Assembly: GCF_030272615.1 (NCBI RefSeq)
Contig: NC_081414.1
Coordinates: 519,879,185-519,943,184, forward strand
Reading direction: 5' to 3'
Length of the DNA: 64,000 nt
Origin: Cryptomeria japonica
Lineage: Eukaryota; Streptophyta; Pinopsida; Cupressales; Cupressaceae
Part shown: positions 36,095 to 50,425 of the stretch, in pieces
Position numbering within the stretch: position 1 is the stretch's first letter
Layout: the number at the start of each line of letters is the position of its first letter
Program-made: the position numbers and the translations under genes
Notes under the pieces: model-generated
What the model was told of the DNA's origin: nothing
What the model saw: only the letters and a program-made list of their open reading frames with translations
Databases searched by the model: none

Positions 36095-38951
36095 ATGGAA
36101 GCATGATCATTCTCTGCACCTAATTTCATTGCAAATTTAACTATTTTCAAGGTTAAGGATCATCCCAAGCCAAATTTCAAGCAATGTCCACATATTGCCA
36201 CCTTGGATGATTGAGTTGGTGCATTTTCCTGTGTTCCTAAAGGAGTTGTTTATGTGGAAGATGTCAGAGTATACATTCACTTCCACAATGAGGATCTGGG
36301 TACTAGTGACATCAAGAGTATGTATATGAATGAGTTGATGGGTTACTCAAGAAAGATCAAGCCTGAATATAAGCACATTGAGGATCTAGGGTTTACTAGC
36401 ATGCTTAATATCCTTGAATTTGAAGATGAAATCATCCGATATGTTCTGAGTAGAGTTTATGGAGAGCTCATTTGGCTAGATAGGCCTTATAAGATCACAA
36501 AGGAGGCCATTAGGGCCATCACCGGTTTGCCACAAATTGGTCAGCGTTCAGAGAAAAAGATTTCAAATGATCAAGTTAACAAACTCACTATTGCAACTTC
36601 AGACCACTGATCGATGAGGGTCAACGTCATCACTAATTGAGATATCGGATTTGGTAGCATGATCATTAGGTATAAGGTAACTCAGTCCAATCATCTCAAT
36701 TTTTTTTCTAGCTCCTGCATATTTGTCGCACATAAGATTATGAGGGAAAATGAGAAGATAGATCTATGTGGATAGATGGTAGATGAGTTGATCATTAACC
36801 TTGGGAAGATTAAAGTAGAGAAAAAGGGGGTATTCTAGTATAGAAATCTTATTGTATTCTTAATGTTAATTTTTCTTAATGAAACTCCCAGTTTTGGGAA
36901 GAGACAATGGCCATTTGATATCCTGGTAGGCAGACAACTGAAGCAATCTATTGCTAGCTTGGGTAGCCGGCGAGATGATAAGGTTTGGGGTTACTTCAAG
37001 GAATTTCATAAAGCAATAAAATCTAGAGAGAGGGTTCTTAACCACATTGTTGAGAAATACTAAACCAAGATCTTCTTTATGGTCAAAAAGGATGAAACCT
37101 TAATGGAAGCAGTTAAACCCTAGAAGATATGGATAGAGGAGATGGGATATGAGGTTGATACTAAGATTCTGGATGCTTATGCCAAGAGGATTGATGCTCA
37201 TATTGATGAGAGTAAAAAGTCCTTTGGTACTACAAAACAAAAGAAGCAAGAGGTTCAAACTGAATTCAATCAAAAGAAGAGGGAGAAATAAAAAGGAAAG
37301 GCCAAAACATTTGTTGAAAAAGTATCTTGGGACATCAAGGCCTTAATGGATGTTGTTCTGGAAAAAGGAAGGAAGAGGAAAGAGCCCAAAATCTTCATTG
37401 AGCCTATTCTATCAGACTCTAGAACTGAAGATGACACTCCTTTAGCATTCAAGAGGGTATTGAGGAAAAAAAGTGAGGAGTCTAAGGAGGAAGCAAGGAA
37501 GCAACCGATAAGGAAGGTCACAATCAAAGTAGTAGCCAACAAACCTGAAAATAAAAGAGCTCCAAAGGAAACATCTCATACACCTTCTACACCATGTGGT
37601 ACTAGCAAAAGAAAGAAGATAGATGACACAAACCTTGCTATTGTATCCAGTAATGTAAGTATAATCCTTCCCAAGACTTGTGCAAAATTGATAGATGAAA
37701 TCACCAAGGATGGAATTTTAAAAAATGTACAATTCTATTATGAGCACTTAAATGATGATGAGTAGAAAGAAATTGATGAAGTAGTTTTGTTATACCTAGA
37801 TATATTTAAGAAGGCTTTGTTAGAAATTGAGAATCAAATACCAGCACAACTATATAACAATATAGATTCTAGGAGATTATCCGCTATGGAGGAGGAGAAG
37901 TGCATAAAAATTCAAGAGTTATTCACTACTTGTGGATCAACTACTCCAAATGAGTTGGATATGATCCTTGAAGTTGCTGACAGAATAATTTTCCATAGCA
38001 AGCACAGGGTAATTGGTCTTATGTCAGGTAGGGTTAATGAAATAATCAGTGAAACCCACAAGGCATGGGTTCAATTCCTTGTTGACAATCCTAGTTTCTT
38101 CTCTTCATCGAAAGCTAAAACTGACACTACTGACATCCTAGTTGAAGGGAAAGGAAAAGGTATAGTGGGTACCCCACCTACAATTTTGAAGGATACTAAG
38201 GCATTGGATGTAAAGCACCTAGTAGAATCTAATATATAGAACATAGAGGAGATAGTGGAAGAAGTAGATAAAGTAGATATACTGGCAAATTCACAAAATG
38301 TACAGGTTACAAATGTTGAGGACAATAGTCCTCCATATCAGAATGTACAGGTTAAGGATACAGTTCATGTGGAACTGACAATACCAGATATTGCACCAAG
38401 TGGTGAAGACATATTTGCAAAAGAGGATGTTATTAAAGTTAATCAACCATCAAAGGAGAAGGGAGAGGAATTTGACAAGGAACTAATAGCAAGAACATAA
38501 TTGTTGTCAATTGACACCTCCCTGGTAGAGAAAAAGAGCATAACTAAGATGATTTCTACTAAGCTCATGATGATGGCTTCTCAAAAGATAATGAAGGAAG
38601 GATCAGTGGACAAAGGAATAATTGATCAGTCAATCCCAATTTTGTATAGACTTGTCCCGGAGTACTATTTTGACAAAGGAGCAAGCCCATCCGACAAGCT
38701 CAAAATAATGACTAAGAACATTTCTAAGGATTTTCAATCACTGGAGAAAATATCTAACTGACAAGCATTAGAAAGATTCACACAAGCTAAGAGACCCATT
38801 TTTTATCAGATGATTGAATTAGAAAAGAAAGATACTACTAGAAAATTGAATTTAATTGATAATACTTTAAGGCAATGTACTATTATATACAGAGTATGTT
38901 GTAACACTAGATTACTTACTGCAGATATAGATAAAGGGATTACAGATTCTT
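36095..38951 (+). pseudogene. Element B ORF2 remnant, main part
   Basis: Homologue of A's ORF2, in a single phase from ATG 36095 to the copia insertion at 38952, with about a dozen stops. Shared blocks include VPKGVVYVEDVRVYIHFH, GFTSMLNILEFEDEIIRYVL, ITKEAIRAITGLP (near 36495-36533), TPLAFKRVLRKK (near 37437), LIDEITKDGILKN and RVNEIISETHKAW. Amino-acid similarity to A is clear but moderate, while phase and order are kept throughout, which suggests the protein was under selection before decay. The open pieces are 36254-36610, 37346-37765, 37787-38239, 38255-38500 and 38501-38761. The 180 bp before it (35915-36094) is the gag-ORF2 spacer. Confidence 0.82.
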
Positions 38952-40502
38952 TGATAACTCAATTATGAATGAATAGTACCAAATTGATACTAAGCAGGGG
39001 GAGTGAATCAGTACAGACAAAATATAGACCTAAACCAGTTCAGCAGCAATCACTCCAAATGACTGGCAAACAGTGACACTGGTTTGAAACAGAGTGCAAC
39101 TGGTAAAACATAGAACAACTAAAACAACAATAAACCAGTTACTCACTGAGATTTCCACTCAACTCAGAACTACACTACCATTTCACCCTTATGTATGAAC
39201 AGGTAATCTATCATCATATCTTCACAATAGCTAGTTCAACATGTTTTATTGACAGGCATAAAACATAGAACCATCATATGCTTAACAGGTAATAACAAAG
39301 CATCACAACATAAAAGCATCACACACAACACACATATTTTTCATGTGGATACCCAACTAGGAAAAACCACGGTGGGGATGAATACCCACAAGCTTATTGT
39401 TGAACTCTTCGAAAGTCCACTTTGTTATAAGCCTTGTCCAGTTAAAGACATTACAAAAGGTTCTGCTAGGAACCGATCCTATTAGAGATCACCCAGTTAG
39501 GGGATGGCTACAATACCTAGTTAAGGGTTAAACCTTGTTAAGGGTACCTTGCTAGAGGATTTCAAGAACTCAATAGCTAAAGGATTTCGAAAGCTCACTA
39601 GCTTTACAGATCTCAATAACTTTGAGTTACCCTGTTAAGGGATTTACAGCAAGCCGGTTAAGGCTACCCTGTTAGGGGATTTCCAACTGTTGAGGTGGTT
39701 AGAGATCAATAGGTATTACAATGATCTAGTAACAGAAATGAATGCCAATACAGATCCGCTTAAGATCCTCTTCACCTTCTGCACTTGCACTCTGCAGGTA
39801 TCACTTCTCTCCTCTAGTCTAGCAAGGATCTCGTATCCCTTCTCTTGGATACTCACACACAACTTTTTCCAACAACCTCTAAAAGAATCACAACATCGAC
39901 CTTATAGGACAAAAAATAGGTCGGTAGCATAAATCCTAAACCATAGACCTGTTAGGTTTAGGAATTCAAATAGTTCAATCCTGATCGTTGATCATACTGT
40001 ATTAAATGCAACAGATCTTCAATAAATCTCAAGACATTCTCCATTGTTCATTATCCACTGATTTCATGGCGGCTGATAATACATCGCGCATTTTCACCAT
40101 TTACAAACTTCGCACATTCCTGAGGTAGATAGGGATAGTCTTCTTCATTCAAGATCCTTCATGCACGTAAGGTTGACATGGCAACATGATCTGTTCTTTG
40201 TTATACTGCTTACTCATTACACAAAGATCACCGGTTGAGCCATATAGGCTTGAAGCACTTCAACCGAAAACCCTGAAGTTGAAACTACCAACCGGTAGTC
40301 ATACAATGCTTCCATGTGCCGGTTCCCATAACTGTATGCTGGTTCATCTTGAACAAGCACACCACTTCACTTTGGCACAAATGCCAGTTCACAGTGTTAT
40401 ATCGGTTCTCACATATGCCAATTCATACCTCTTCAACATATTGACATCAATGACAACATACAATGTCATTATGTCCACATACTGGTTCACATAATTCCAA
40501 CA
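38952..40502 (-). repeat. Element I LTR-1 (3'-most, 1551 bp)
   Basis: It runs TGATAACTCAATTATG...TTCCAACA in + coordinates. The internal-side flank ATCTCCCCCTTTGGCATT (40503-40520) is the - strand polypurine tract. Confidence 0.92.
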
Positions 40503-40683
40503 ATCTCCCCCTTTGGCATTGATGGCAATATACAAAGATATCCTTGCGCTTCACATTTTCTCCCCCCAATTTTTGTAGGTATCTTCTCTGCTTGACATCT
40601 TCTCTCCCTTTGATAACAATGCCAAACTAGAGGCACAAGCTTCTTGGTTCCATTATGCTACTCCCCCTAAGGAGAAGCATCCT

Positions 40684-43600
40684 TTAGTTCACCTCTTGAA
40701 GGGGTAGTACCCCTAATTCACCTTTTAAGTGTGTAAATGTAGTCTTTGGAAGAGGCTTGGTGAATATGTTTGTTAAGTGCTCCTTACTGGACACATGCTC
40801 TAGTGCAATCTCTTTGTTCTGAACCTTTTCCCTTAAGAAATGATACTTAAGCTCAAAGTGCTTGGTTCTAGAATGTAAAACTAGATTCTTTCAAATATTG
40901 ATAGCACTTGTGTTATCATAGAATATACTTACCGGTTCAGGTACAGGGAATTTGAAGCCTTTCAGTACATGCTTCATCCAAATTGTCTGAGTGCAGTTCA
41001 TGAAAGCTGCAACATACTCCGCTTCCGCTGTAGACTAAGAGATACAACTCTGCTTTTTACTCATCCATGAGACCAGTCTACCACCAAGGAAGAATTCACC
41101 ACCGGTTGTGCTCTTTCGGTAATCTACATTACTATCCCAATCAACATATATGAACACTTTCAAGTTGAAGTCCTTGCTATATGGATACCACAATCCATAG
41201 TCAACAGTTCCCTACAGATACCTAAGAATTCGCTTGACTACAACCAAGTGGGATTCTCTTGGACTTTTCTAGAACCTTGCAGTAATTCCAACTACATGTG
41301 CAATATCCAGTCTGCTATGTATTACATAATGTAGCTTACCAATCATTGATCAGTATTCCTTCTCATCAACCAATGCAGAGTCATCCTCTTTGGATAGTTT
41401 ACAATCAGTCACCATTGGTGTACCAACCAATTTGCTATCTTCCATGCCAAAGGTCTTCAACACCTCTTTGACATATTTGGACAGAGTGATAAAGATTCCA
41501 TCCTTCATCTGTTGAATTTGTAGTCCAATGAAGAACTTAATCTCCCCTATGAGTGACATCTCAAATTCTTCCTTCATCTCATCAGCAAACTCATGACTCA
41601 TCTTGTCATCACCACCAAAGATAATGTCATCAACAAATACCTCACAGATCAGGATCTAATCTCCTTTAGACTTCAAGTAGATATTGCTATCTTCACTTGT
41701 TCTCTCAAATCCAATCTTCACAAGATGGGAATGTAGGCACTCATACCATGCCCTAGGTACTTGCTTAAGACCATATAAGGATTTATGTAGCCTACATACC
41801 ATGTCACTGTCTTTAGATAGGGAAAACCCATCTGGTTGCTCAATATACACCTCCTCTTCAAGTACACCATTTAGAAATGTAGATTTTACATCCATTTGAT
41901 ATACTTTGAAGCCTTTAAAAGCTGCATATGCAAGAAGCATACAAACTCCTTCCAATCTGGCTATAGGAGCAAAGGTTTCTCCATATTCTTCTTCTTCTTC
42001 TTACGCATACCATTTCCATACCAATCTGGCTTTATTCCTAATCACTGTGCCATCCTCATTCAGCTTGTTTATGAACACCCATTTGGTGCCAATGACATTT
42101 TTATGCTCCGGTCTGGGTACCAAGGACCATGTACCATTTTTCTCTATCTGGTCAAGTTCCTCTTTCATTGCCTTGATCCAGTCTTCATCTTTATGAGCCT
42201 CTTTGAATGATTTAGGGTCAAATTCAAAGATCATACATGAGTTTTCTCTGATCTTTCTTCTTGTAAGGATTCCTACATCCTTATCTCCTATGATCTTCTT
42301 GGGATCATGATTCAGCTTGACATACTAAGGAATGGTCTTAACTATTTCCTCTTGTTTTTCTTCTTCATCCTCATCTTCATCAGTATCAGCATTCACCGAT
42401 TCAGGAACACTGTTACTGGTACCTGGTTGACTGCCAATTGGTTCCCAGAAGGTTGCAACCATTTCATTTATAGCTTGCTCATTTCTGGTTTCCTCAGTTT
42501 TCTCAGAGGATTCATCAACTCTTACATTGATACTTTCCATAATTCTCTGAATCCTATTGTTGTAACACTTGAGAGCTTTACTCTTGGTGGAATATCCTAG
42601 GAATATTCCCTCATCGCATTTAGCTTCAAATTTTCTCTGATGTTCACTCCTCTTGATGTAACATTTGCTACCAAATACCCTAAAGTAGCTAACCACAGGT
42701 GTCTTACCAGTCCAATACTCATAAGGAGTGTTGTCCTTAACTTTCTTAATGAGTACCCGGTTCATTGTGTAGACTACAGTGCTCACTGCTTCTCTCCAAA
42801 AGGTGTTCGCTACCTTTCCTTGAATCAACATGGTTCTAGCTGCTTCAAACATAGTCCAGTTATTCCTTTCTACTAGGCCATTCTGCTATGGAGTCTGGGG
42901 GGCAGACAGTTGCCTCTTGATGCCAAATTCTTCACAATACTTATTGAATTCACCGGAAGTGAATTCCCCTCCTTGATCAATTTTGAGACACTTGATCCTT
43001 TTACTACTTTCCTTCTCTACTAATGCTCTAAAAGCTTTGAACTTCATGAAGGCTTCAGACTTATCTTTCATGAATGTGACCCACATCATTCTTGAGCAGT
43101 CATCAATGATAATCATGAAGTACCTATCACCCTGCACACTTCTTTATTTTCATAGGACCACACAAATCAGTATGTACAAGATCAAGCAAGTTGTCAGCAG
43201 TGAAAGATTTACCTTTAAAGGTTGAGGAAGACATTTTCCCCAATTGACTCTCTCTGCACAAGGTATTATCTGGTTTCCTTAGCACCAACAACCCTCTAAC
43301 TGCCTTGATCTTACTAACCTTCACAATGTTATCAAAGTTTACATGGCAGAGTCTCCTATGCCATATCTAGCTATCATCAAACCTAGCCATAAGACATGTA
43401 CTTATATTTGCATTCAGATGAAATAGGTTACCTTTGGTCTGCATGTTGGTGGCCACCAATTCACCATCTTTTCCTTCGATTCTACAGACTCCATTCTTGA
43501 ATTCTAGAGTGAGGCCACTGTCATTTAGTTGGTCAACACTCAGAAGGTTGTGTCTAAGATCATCAACCCATTACACATTGTCAGCACTACTATTTCCATT

Positions 43601-44776
43601 CAGAGAGATGGAACCTCTCCCTTTGACCATGCATGGTGCATCATTGCCATAGCAAACCACAACACCATCATACTCCTCCAAGGATAGAAACTTGTTCCCG
43701 TCACCAGTCATATGGTGAGAATAGCCACTGTCAATGATCCACTCATTGAAATTATCAAACCAGGAGACAAGAGACTTCTTATTTGCCACATCTTCCTTTA
43801 CAACAACAAACACAATGTCTTCATTCTCTTCATCTTCTGATTCCTCATCTATGACACCTTCATCAACTACCACAAAATAGTTTCTCCAGTTTCCTCCTTT
43901 GAATTTCCTGAACCTTTCTAGCTTTTCCTTGATATCGCCATTAGGACAGTTTATAGCAATATGTCCTATCTAGTTATAAGAAAAGCATTTCAAAGGTAGC
44001 TTACCTTTGTATTTACCTATTCCTTTAGGAAGCTTCCTAGCAAGGAGAGCTTCAAATGCCATCAGAATCTCCTCATCTTCCATTTATCTACTCTGTCTAG
44101 GTTCACCACTAGTGCTAGCTTCTTTTCCTTTTTTGGATGGTATAGCACAGGCTTTAAATGTTGATTCAATCTTTTGAACACTGCCATCCAAACTATTTAG
44201 CTCATAGGCTATCAAACATGCTATGATGGAGTCCAAGAATACCTTATTCTTGTCTATTGATCTCAGCTCTTGAATAGAAGCGACCCTTATTGCATAGACC
44301 CACAATAGGGATCTCAGGACTTTGCTTACCACAGTGGAATCTTCTATTTTACCACCTGCACTCCTGATTTCTCCAACAACTTTTTTGATTCTTATTCCAT
44401 ACTGCTGAATGGTCTCACCTTCAACCATCTGCATATCTTCAAACTTCCTTCTCAAGCTTTCTTCCTTAGCCTGTTTTACATGTTCATCACCACCATAGAT
44501 ATTTTCAAGAGCATCCCATACCTCTTTGGGATTTACCATGTCCTGAACATCAATAAACTCAATGTCAGATAGACTACTAATAAGGGCTTTCATGACTTGC
44601 CCATTTTCTTATATCTCTCTCTTTTGGTCATCAGTGAGAGTACCGGTAGGGACAACATAGACATTATCAACATAAATCCAGTGTTGGGTTCCCATGCTTC
44701 TGATGAATATCTTCATCCTATCTTTCCATATACCAAAATTTTCCCTATTAAACTTTGGACCTTCCCTCTTCATCAT
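40684..44776 (-). pseudogene. Element I internal copy 1: copia gag-pol
   Basis: Read from ATG 44776 (MMKREG). Gag UBN2-type region (44593-44084: DVQDMVNPKEVWDALENIYGG), a CCHC-like knuckle near 43990, protease (43760-43700: IIDSGYSHHMTGD), pre-integrase CRESQLGK, integrase core (43137-42886: DDCSRMMWV, DQGGEFTS), integrase C-part (42852-42325), RT (42234-41350: [22 protein letters not shown]) and RNase H to TAA 40684. One frameshift lies near 43130 and there are at least eight stops. It lacks about 62 bp present in copy 2 (46200-46261) near the 3' end of pol. The LTR-2-side PBS (44834-44845) reads GCCCTGATACCA, one base from consensus. Confidence 0.92.
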
Positions 44777-44847
44777 TTGACTGGGATCTTTACCTCAAGT
44801 AGTTAAGCTTAAAACATAGAGGACCTCGAGGATGCCCTGATACCAAT

Positions 44848-46016
44848 TGATAACTCAATGATGAACAAATAGTACCAATTTAGTACTAAGAGGGGGGGTG
44901 AATCACTACAGACAAAATATAGACCTAAACTGGTTCAGCAGTAATCACTCCAAATGACTCACAAACAGTGACACCGGTTTGAAACAGAGTGCAACCGGTA
45001 AAACTCAGAACAACTAAAACAACCATAAACGGGTTACTCACTGATCTTTCCACTCAACTCAGAACTACACTACCATTTCACCCTTATGTATGAATAGGTA
45101 ATCTATCATCATATCTTCACAACAGCTAGTTCAACATGTTTTATTGACAAGCATAAAACACAAAACCATCATATGCTTAATAGGTAATAACAAAGCATCA
45201 CAAGATAAAAGCATCACACATGACACACATATTTTTCACATGGAAATCCAACTGGGAAAACCCACAGTGGGGATGAATACCCACAAGCTTGTTGTTGAAA
45301 TCTTTGGAAGTTTTCTCTGTTAGAAGCCTTGTTCGATTAAAGACATTACAAAAGGTTCTGCTAGGAACCAATCCTATTAGAGATCACCTGGTTAAGGGAT
45401 GGCTACAATACTTGGTTAAGTGTTGAACCCTGTTAAGGGTACATTGTTAGAGGATTTCAAGAACTCAATAGCTAAAGGATTTCCAGAGCTCACTAGCTTT
45501 CTAGATCTCAATAACTTTGAGTTACCCTGTTAAGGTACTTACAGCAAGCTGGTTAAGGCTACCCTGTTAGGGGATTTTCCAACTGTTGAGGTGGTTAGAG
45601 ATCAATAGGTATTACAATGATTTGGTAACAACACTCAATACCAATGTAGATCCGCTTAAGCTCCTCTTCACCTTCTACACAAGGCTAACATGGCAACATG
45701 ATCTGTTCTTTGTTATACTGCTTACTCATTACACAAAGATCACCGGTTGAGCCATATAGGCTTGAAGCACTTCAACCGAAAACCTCGAAGTTGAAACTAC
45801 CAACCAGTAGCTATATAATGCTTCCATGTGCCAGTTCCCATAACTATATGCCAGTTCATCTTGAACAAGCACACCACTTCACTTTGGCACAAATGCTAGT
45901 TCACAGTGTTATACCAGTTCTCACATATGTCGGGGTTCATACCTCTTCAACATATTGACATCAATGACAACATACAATGTCATTATGTCCACATACCAGT
46001 TCACATAATGCAAATA
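44848..46016 (-). repeat. Element I LTR-2 (central, 1169 bp, internally deleted)
   Basis: It shares both ends with LTR-1 and LTR-3 but lacks about 385 bp at about 45678, where CTTCTAC is joined directly to ACAAGGCTAAC. It serves both internal copies: PBS side at 44834, PPT side at 46017. Confidence 0.9.
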
Positions 46017-46262
46017 ATCTCCCCCTTTGGCATTGATGGCAATATAAAAAGATATCTCTCCGCTTCACATTTTCTCCCCCCAATTTCTATAGGTATCTTC
46101 TCTGCTTGACATCTTCTCCCCCTTTGACAACAATGCCAAAGTGGAGGCACAAGCTTCTTGGTTCCATTATGCTACTCCACCTAAGGAGTAGCATCCTTCA
46201 ACACATCAATCCTGAAGAAAGATTTGACTATGCAATACATGACTGATGTGGAGAATATACCT

Positions 46263-49200
46263 TTAGTTCACCTCTTGAAGGGGTAGTACCCCTAATTCAC
46301 CTCTTAAGTGTGTAAATGTAGTCTTTGGAAGAGGCTTGGTGAATATGTCTGCTAACTACTCCTTACTGGACACATGCTCTAGTGCAATCTCTTTGTTCTG
46401 AACCTTTTCCCTTAAAAAATGATACTTAAGCTCAAAGTGCTTGGTTCTAGAATGTAAAACCAAATTCTTTCAAATATTGATAGCACTTGTGTTATCACAG
46501 AATATACTTACTAGTTTAGGTACAGTAATTTTGGAGCCTTTCAGTACATGCTTCATCCAATTTGTCTGAGTGTAGTTCATGAAAGCTACAACATACTTCA
46601 CTTCCGCTATAGACTAAGAGATACAACTCTGCTTTTTACTCATCCATGAGACCAGTCTACCACTAAGGAATAATGCACCACTAGATGTGCTCTTCTAGTC
46701 ATCTACATTACCAGCCCAATCAGCATCTGTGAACACTTTCAAGTTGAAGTCCTTGCTATATGGATACCACAATCCATAGTCAATAGCTCCCTTTAGATAC
46801 CTAAGAATTCACTTGACTACAACCAAGTGGGATTCTCTTGGACTTTTCTGAAACCTTGCAGTAATGCCAACTGCATGTGCAATATCCGGTTTGCTATGTA
46901 TTACATAATGCATCTTACCATTCATTGATCTATATTCCTTCTCATCAACCAATGCAGAGTCATCCTCTTTGGATAGTTTACAACCGGTCACCATCTGTGT
47001 ACCAACTGGTTTGCTATCTTCCATGCCAAAGGTCTTCAACACCTCTTTGACATATTTGGACTGAGTGATAAAGATTCCATCCTTGATCTGTTGAATCTAT
47101 AGTCCAATGAAGAACTTAATCTCCCCTATGAGTGACATCTCAAAGTCTTCCTTCATCTCATCAGCAAACTCATGACTCATCTTGTCATCACCACCAAAGA
47201 TAATGTCGTCAACAAATACCTCACAGATAAAGGTCTGATCTCCTTTAAACTTCAAGTCAATATTGCTATCTTCACTTGTTCTCTCAAATCCAATATTCAT
47301 AAGATGGGAATGTAGGTGCTCATACCATGCCCTAGGTGCTTGCTTTAGACCATACAAGACTTTATGTAGCCTACATACCATGTCACTATCTTCAGATAGG
47401 GCAAACCCACCTAGTTGATCAATATACACCTCCTCTTCAAGTACACCATTTAGGAATGAAAATTTTACATCCATTTGATATACTTTGAAGCCTTTAAAAG
47501 CTGCATATGCAAGAAGCATACAAACTCCTTCCAATCTGGCTACATGAGCAAAGGTTTCTCCATAGTCTTCTCCTTCTTCTTGAGCATATCCTTTGCACAC
47601 CAATCTGGCTTTATTCCTAATCACTGTGCCATCCTCATTCAGCTTGTTTCTGAACACCCATTTGGTGCCAATGACATTTTTATGCTCTAGTTTGGGTACC
47701 AAGGACCATGTACCATTTTTCTCTATCTGGTCAAGTTCCTTTTCCATTGCCTTGATCCAGTCTTCATCTTTATGAGCCTCTTTGAATGATTTAGGCTCAA
47801 ATTCAGAGATTATAAATGAGTTTTCTCTGATCTTTCTTCTTGTAAGGATTCCTGCATCCTTATGTGCTATGATCTGCTTGGGATCATGATTCAGCTTGAC
47901 ATACCAAGGAATGGTCTTGACTGGTTCTTCTCACTTTTCTTCTTTATCGTCATCTTCATCAGTATTAGCATTCACCAGTTTAGTAACACTATTAATGGTA
48001 CTTGATTGACTGACAATCAATTCCCAAAAGGTTGCAACCCATTCATTTACATTTTGCTCACTACCAGTTTCCTTAGTTTTCTCAGAGGATTCATCAACTC
48101 TTACATTGATACTTTCCAAAATTCTCTGAGTCCTATTGTTGTAACACTTGAGAGCTTTACTCTTGGTGGAATATCCTAGGAATATTCCCTCATCGCATTT
48201 AGCTTCAAATTTGCCCTGATGTTCACTCCTCTTGATGTAACATTTGCTACCAAATACCCTAAAGTAGCTAACAACAGGTGTCTTACCAGTCCAATACTCA
48301 TAAGGAGTTTTGTCCTTACCTTTCTTAATGAGTACCCGATTCATTGTGTAGACTGTAGTGCTCACCGCTTCTCTCCAAAAGGTGTGAGCTACATTTCCTT
48401 GAATCAACATGGTTCTAGCTGCTTCAACCACAGTCTGGTTATTCCTCTTTGCTAGGCCAATCTACTGTCGAGTTCGAGGGGCAAACAGTTGCCTCTTGAT
48501 GCCAAATTCTTCACAATACTTGTTCAATTCACTGGAAGTGAATTCCCCTCCTTGATTAGTTCTGAGACACTTGATCCTTTTACTGCTTTCCTTCTCTACT
48601 AATGCTCTGAAAGCTTTGAACTTCACAAAGGCTTCAGACTTGTCTTTCAAGAATGTGACCCACATCATTATTGAGTAGTCATCAGTGAGAATCATGAAGT
48701 ACATATCACCCTACACACTTCTAATTTCCATAGGACCACACAAATTAGTATGCACAAGATCAAGCAAGTTGTCAGCAATGAAAGATTTACCTTTAAAGGT
48801 TGAGGAAGATATTTTCCCCAATTGACACTCTCTGCACAAGGTATTATCTAGTTTGCTTAGAACTGGCAACCCTCTAACTGCCTTGATCTTACTAACCTTC
48901 ACAATGTTATCAAAGTTTACATGGCAGAGTCTCGTATGCCATATCCAGCTATCATCAAACTTATTCATAAGACATGTACTTATATTTGCATTCAGATGAA
49001 ATAGGTTACCTTTGGTCTGCATGCCAGTGGCCACCAATTCACCATATTTTCCTTTCATTTTGCAGACTCCATTATTTAATTCTAGAGTGAGGCCACTGTC
49101 ATTCAGCTGGGCAACACTCGGAAGGTTGTATCTGAGACCATCAATCCAGTACACATTGTCAGCACTACTCTTTCTATTCAGAGAGATGGACCCTCTACCT

Positions 49201-50354
49201 TTGACCATGCATGGTGCATCATTGCCAAAGTGAACCACACCACCATCATACTCCTCCAAGGATAGAAACTTACTCCAGTCACCAGTCATATGGTGAGAAC
49301 AGTCACTGTCAATGATCCACTCATTGGAATTATCAAACTAGGAGACAAGAGCCTTCTTGTCTACCACATCTTCCTTTACAGCAACAAACACAATGTCTTC
49401 ATTCTCTTCATCTTTTGATTCCTCATCTATGACACCTTCATCAATTGCCACAAAACAGTTTCTCTGGTTTCCTCATTTAAATTTCCTGAACCTTTCTGGT
49501 TTTTCCTTGATATCGCCATTAGGATAGTTTATAGAAATATGTCCTATCCAGTTACAAGGAAAGCATTTCAAAGGTAGCTTACCTTTGTATTTACTGGTTC
49601 CTTTAGGAAGCTTCCTGGCAAGGAGAGCTTCAAATGCCATCAAAATCTCCTCATCGTCCATTTCTCTACTCTGTCTAGGTTCACCACTAGTGCTAGCTTC
49701 TTTTCCTTTTCTAGATGATATAGCAGAGGCTTTAAATGTTGATTCAGTCTTTTGAGCACTGCCATCCAAACAATTTAGCTCATAGGTTGTCAACTTGGCT
49801 ATGATGGAGTCCATGGATACCTTAGCCTTGTCTATTGATCTTAGCTCCTGAATAGCAGCAACCCTTATTGTATAGACCGACAATTGGGATCTCAGGACTT
49901 TGCTTACCACAGTGGAATCTTCTATTTTACCACCTGCACTCTTGATTTCTCCAACAACTATTTTGATTCTTATTCCATACTATTGAATGGTCTCACCTTC
50001 AACCATCTGCATATCTTCAAACTTCCTTCTCAGGCTTTCTTCCTTAGCCTGTTTTACATGTTCATCACCACCATAGATATTTTCAAGAGCATCCCATACC
50101 TCTTTGGGATTTACCTTGTCTTGAACATCAATAAACTCAATGTCAGATAGACTACTAATAAGGGCTTCCATGACTTGCCCATTTTCTTGTATCTCTCTCT
50201 TTTGGTCAATGGTGAGAGTACCGGTAGGGACAACATAGACATTCTCAACATAAATTGAGTGTTGAGCAACCATGCTTCTGATGAATATCTTCATCCTATC
50301 TTTCCATATACCAAAATTTTCCCTGTTAAACTTTAGACCTTCCCTCTTCATCAT
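46263..50354 (-). pseudogene. Element I internal copy 2: copia gag-pol in one phase
   Basis: A single phase runs from ATG 50354 (MMKREGLKFNRENFGIW) to TAA 46263, 1364 codons, broken by at least seven stops but no frameshift. Domains: gag (50354-49473, LSDIEFIDVQDKVNPKEVW, then knuckle CFPCNWIGHISINYP with the last ligand lost), protease (about 49320-49270, DSDCSHHMTGD where Gly of DSG is Asp), integrase zinc region (WHTRLCHVNF, CRECQLGK), core (48704-48462), RT (47747-47097: [21 protein letters not shown] intact), and RNase H with several stops. It is the best-preserved copia coding region in the window. PBS at 50412-50423 (- strand), one base from consensus. Confidence 0.93.
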
Positions 50355-50425
50355 TTGACTGGGATCTTTACCTCAAGCGGTTAAGCTTAAAACATAGAGG
50401 AGATGGAGGAAGCTCTTATACCAAT

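Noticed and set aside
37149-37346. ORF overlapping B ORF2 in another phase
   Set aside because: Shadow of the ORF2 remnant, whose phase (2 mod 3) is consistent across the region and matches A.
41896-42210. + strand ORFs of 70-104 codons across the copia units (also 47475-47690)
   Set aside because: Antisense shadows of the RT and integrase coding sequence of element I.
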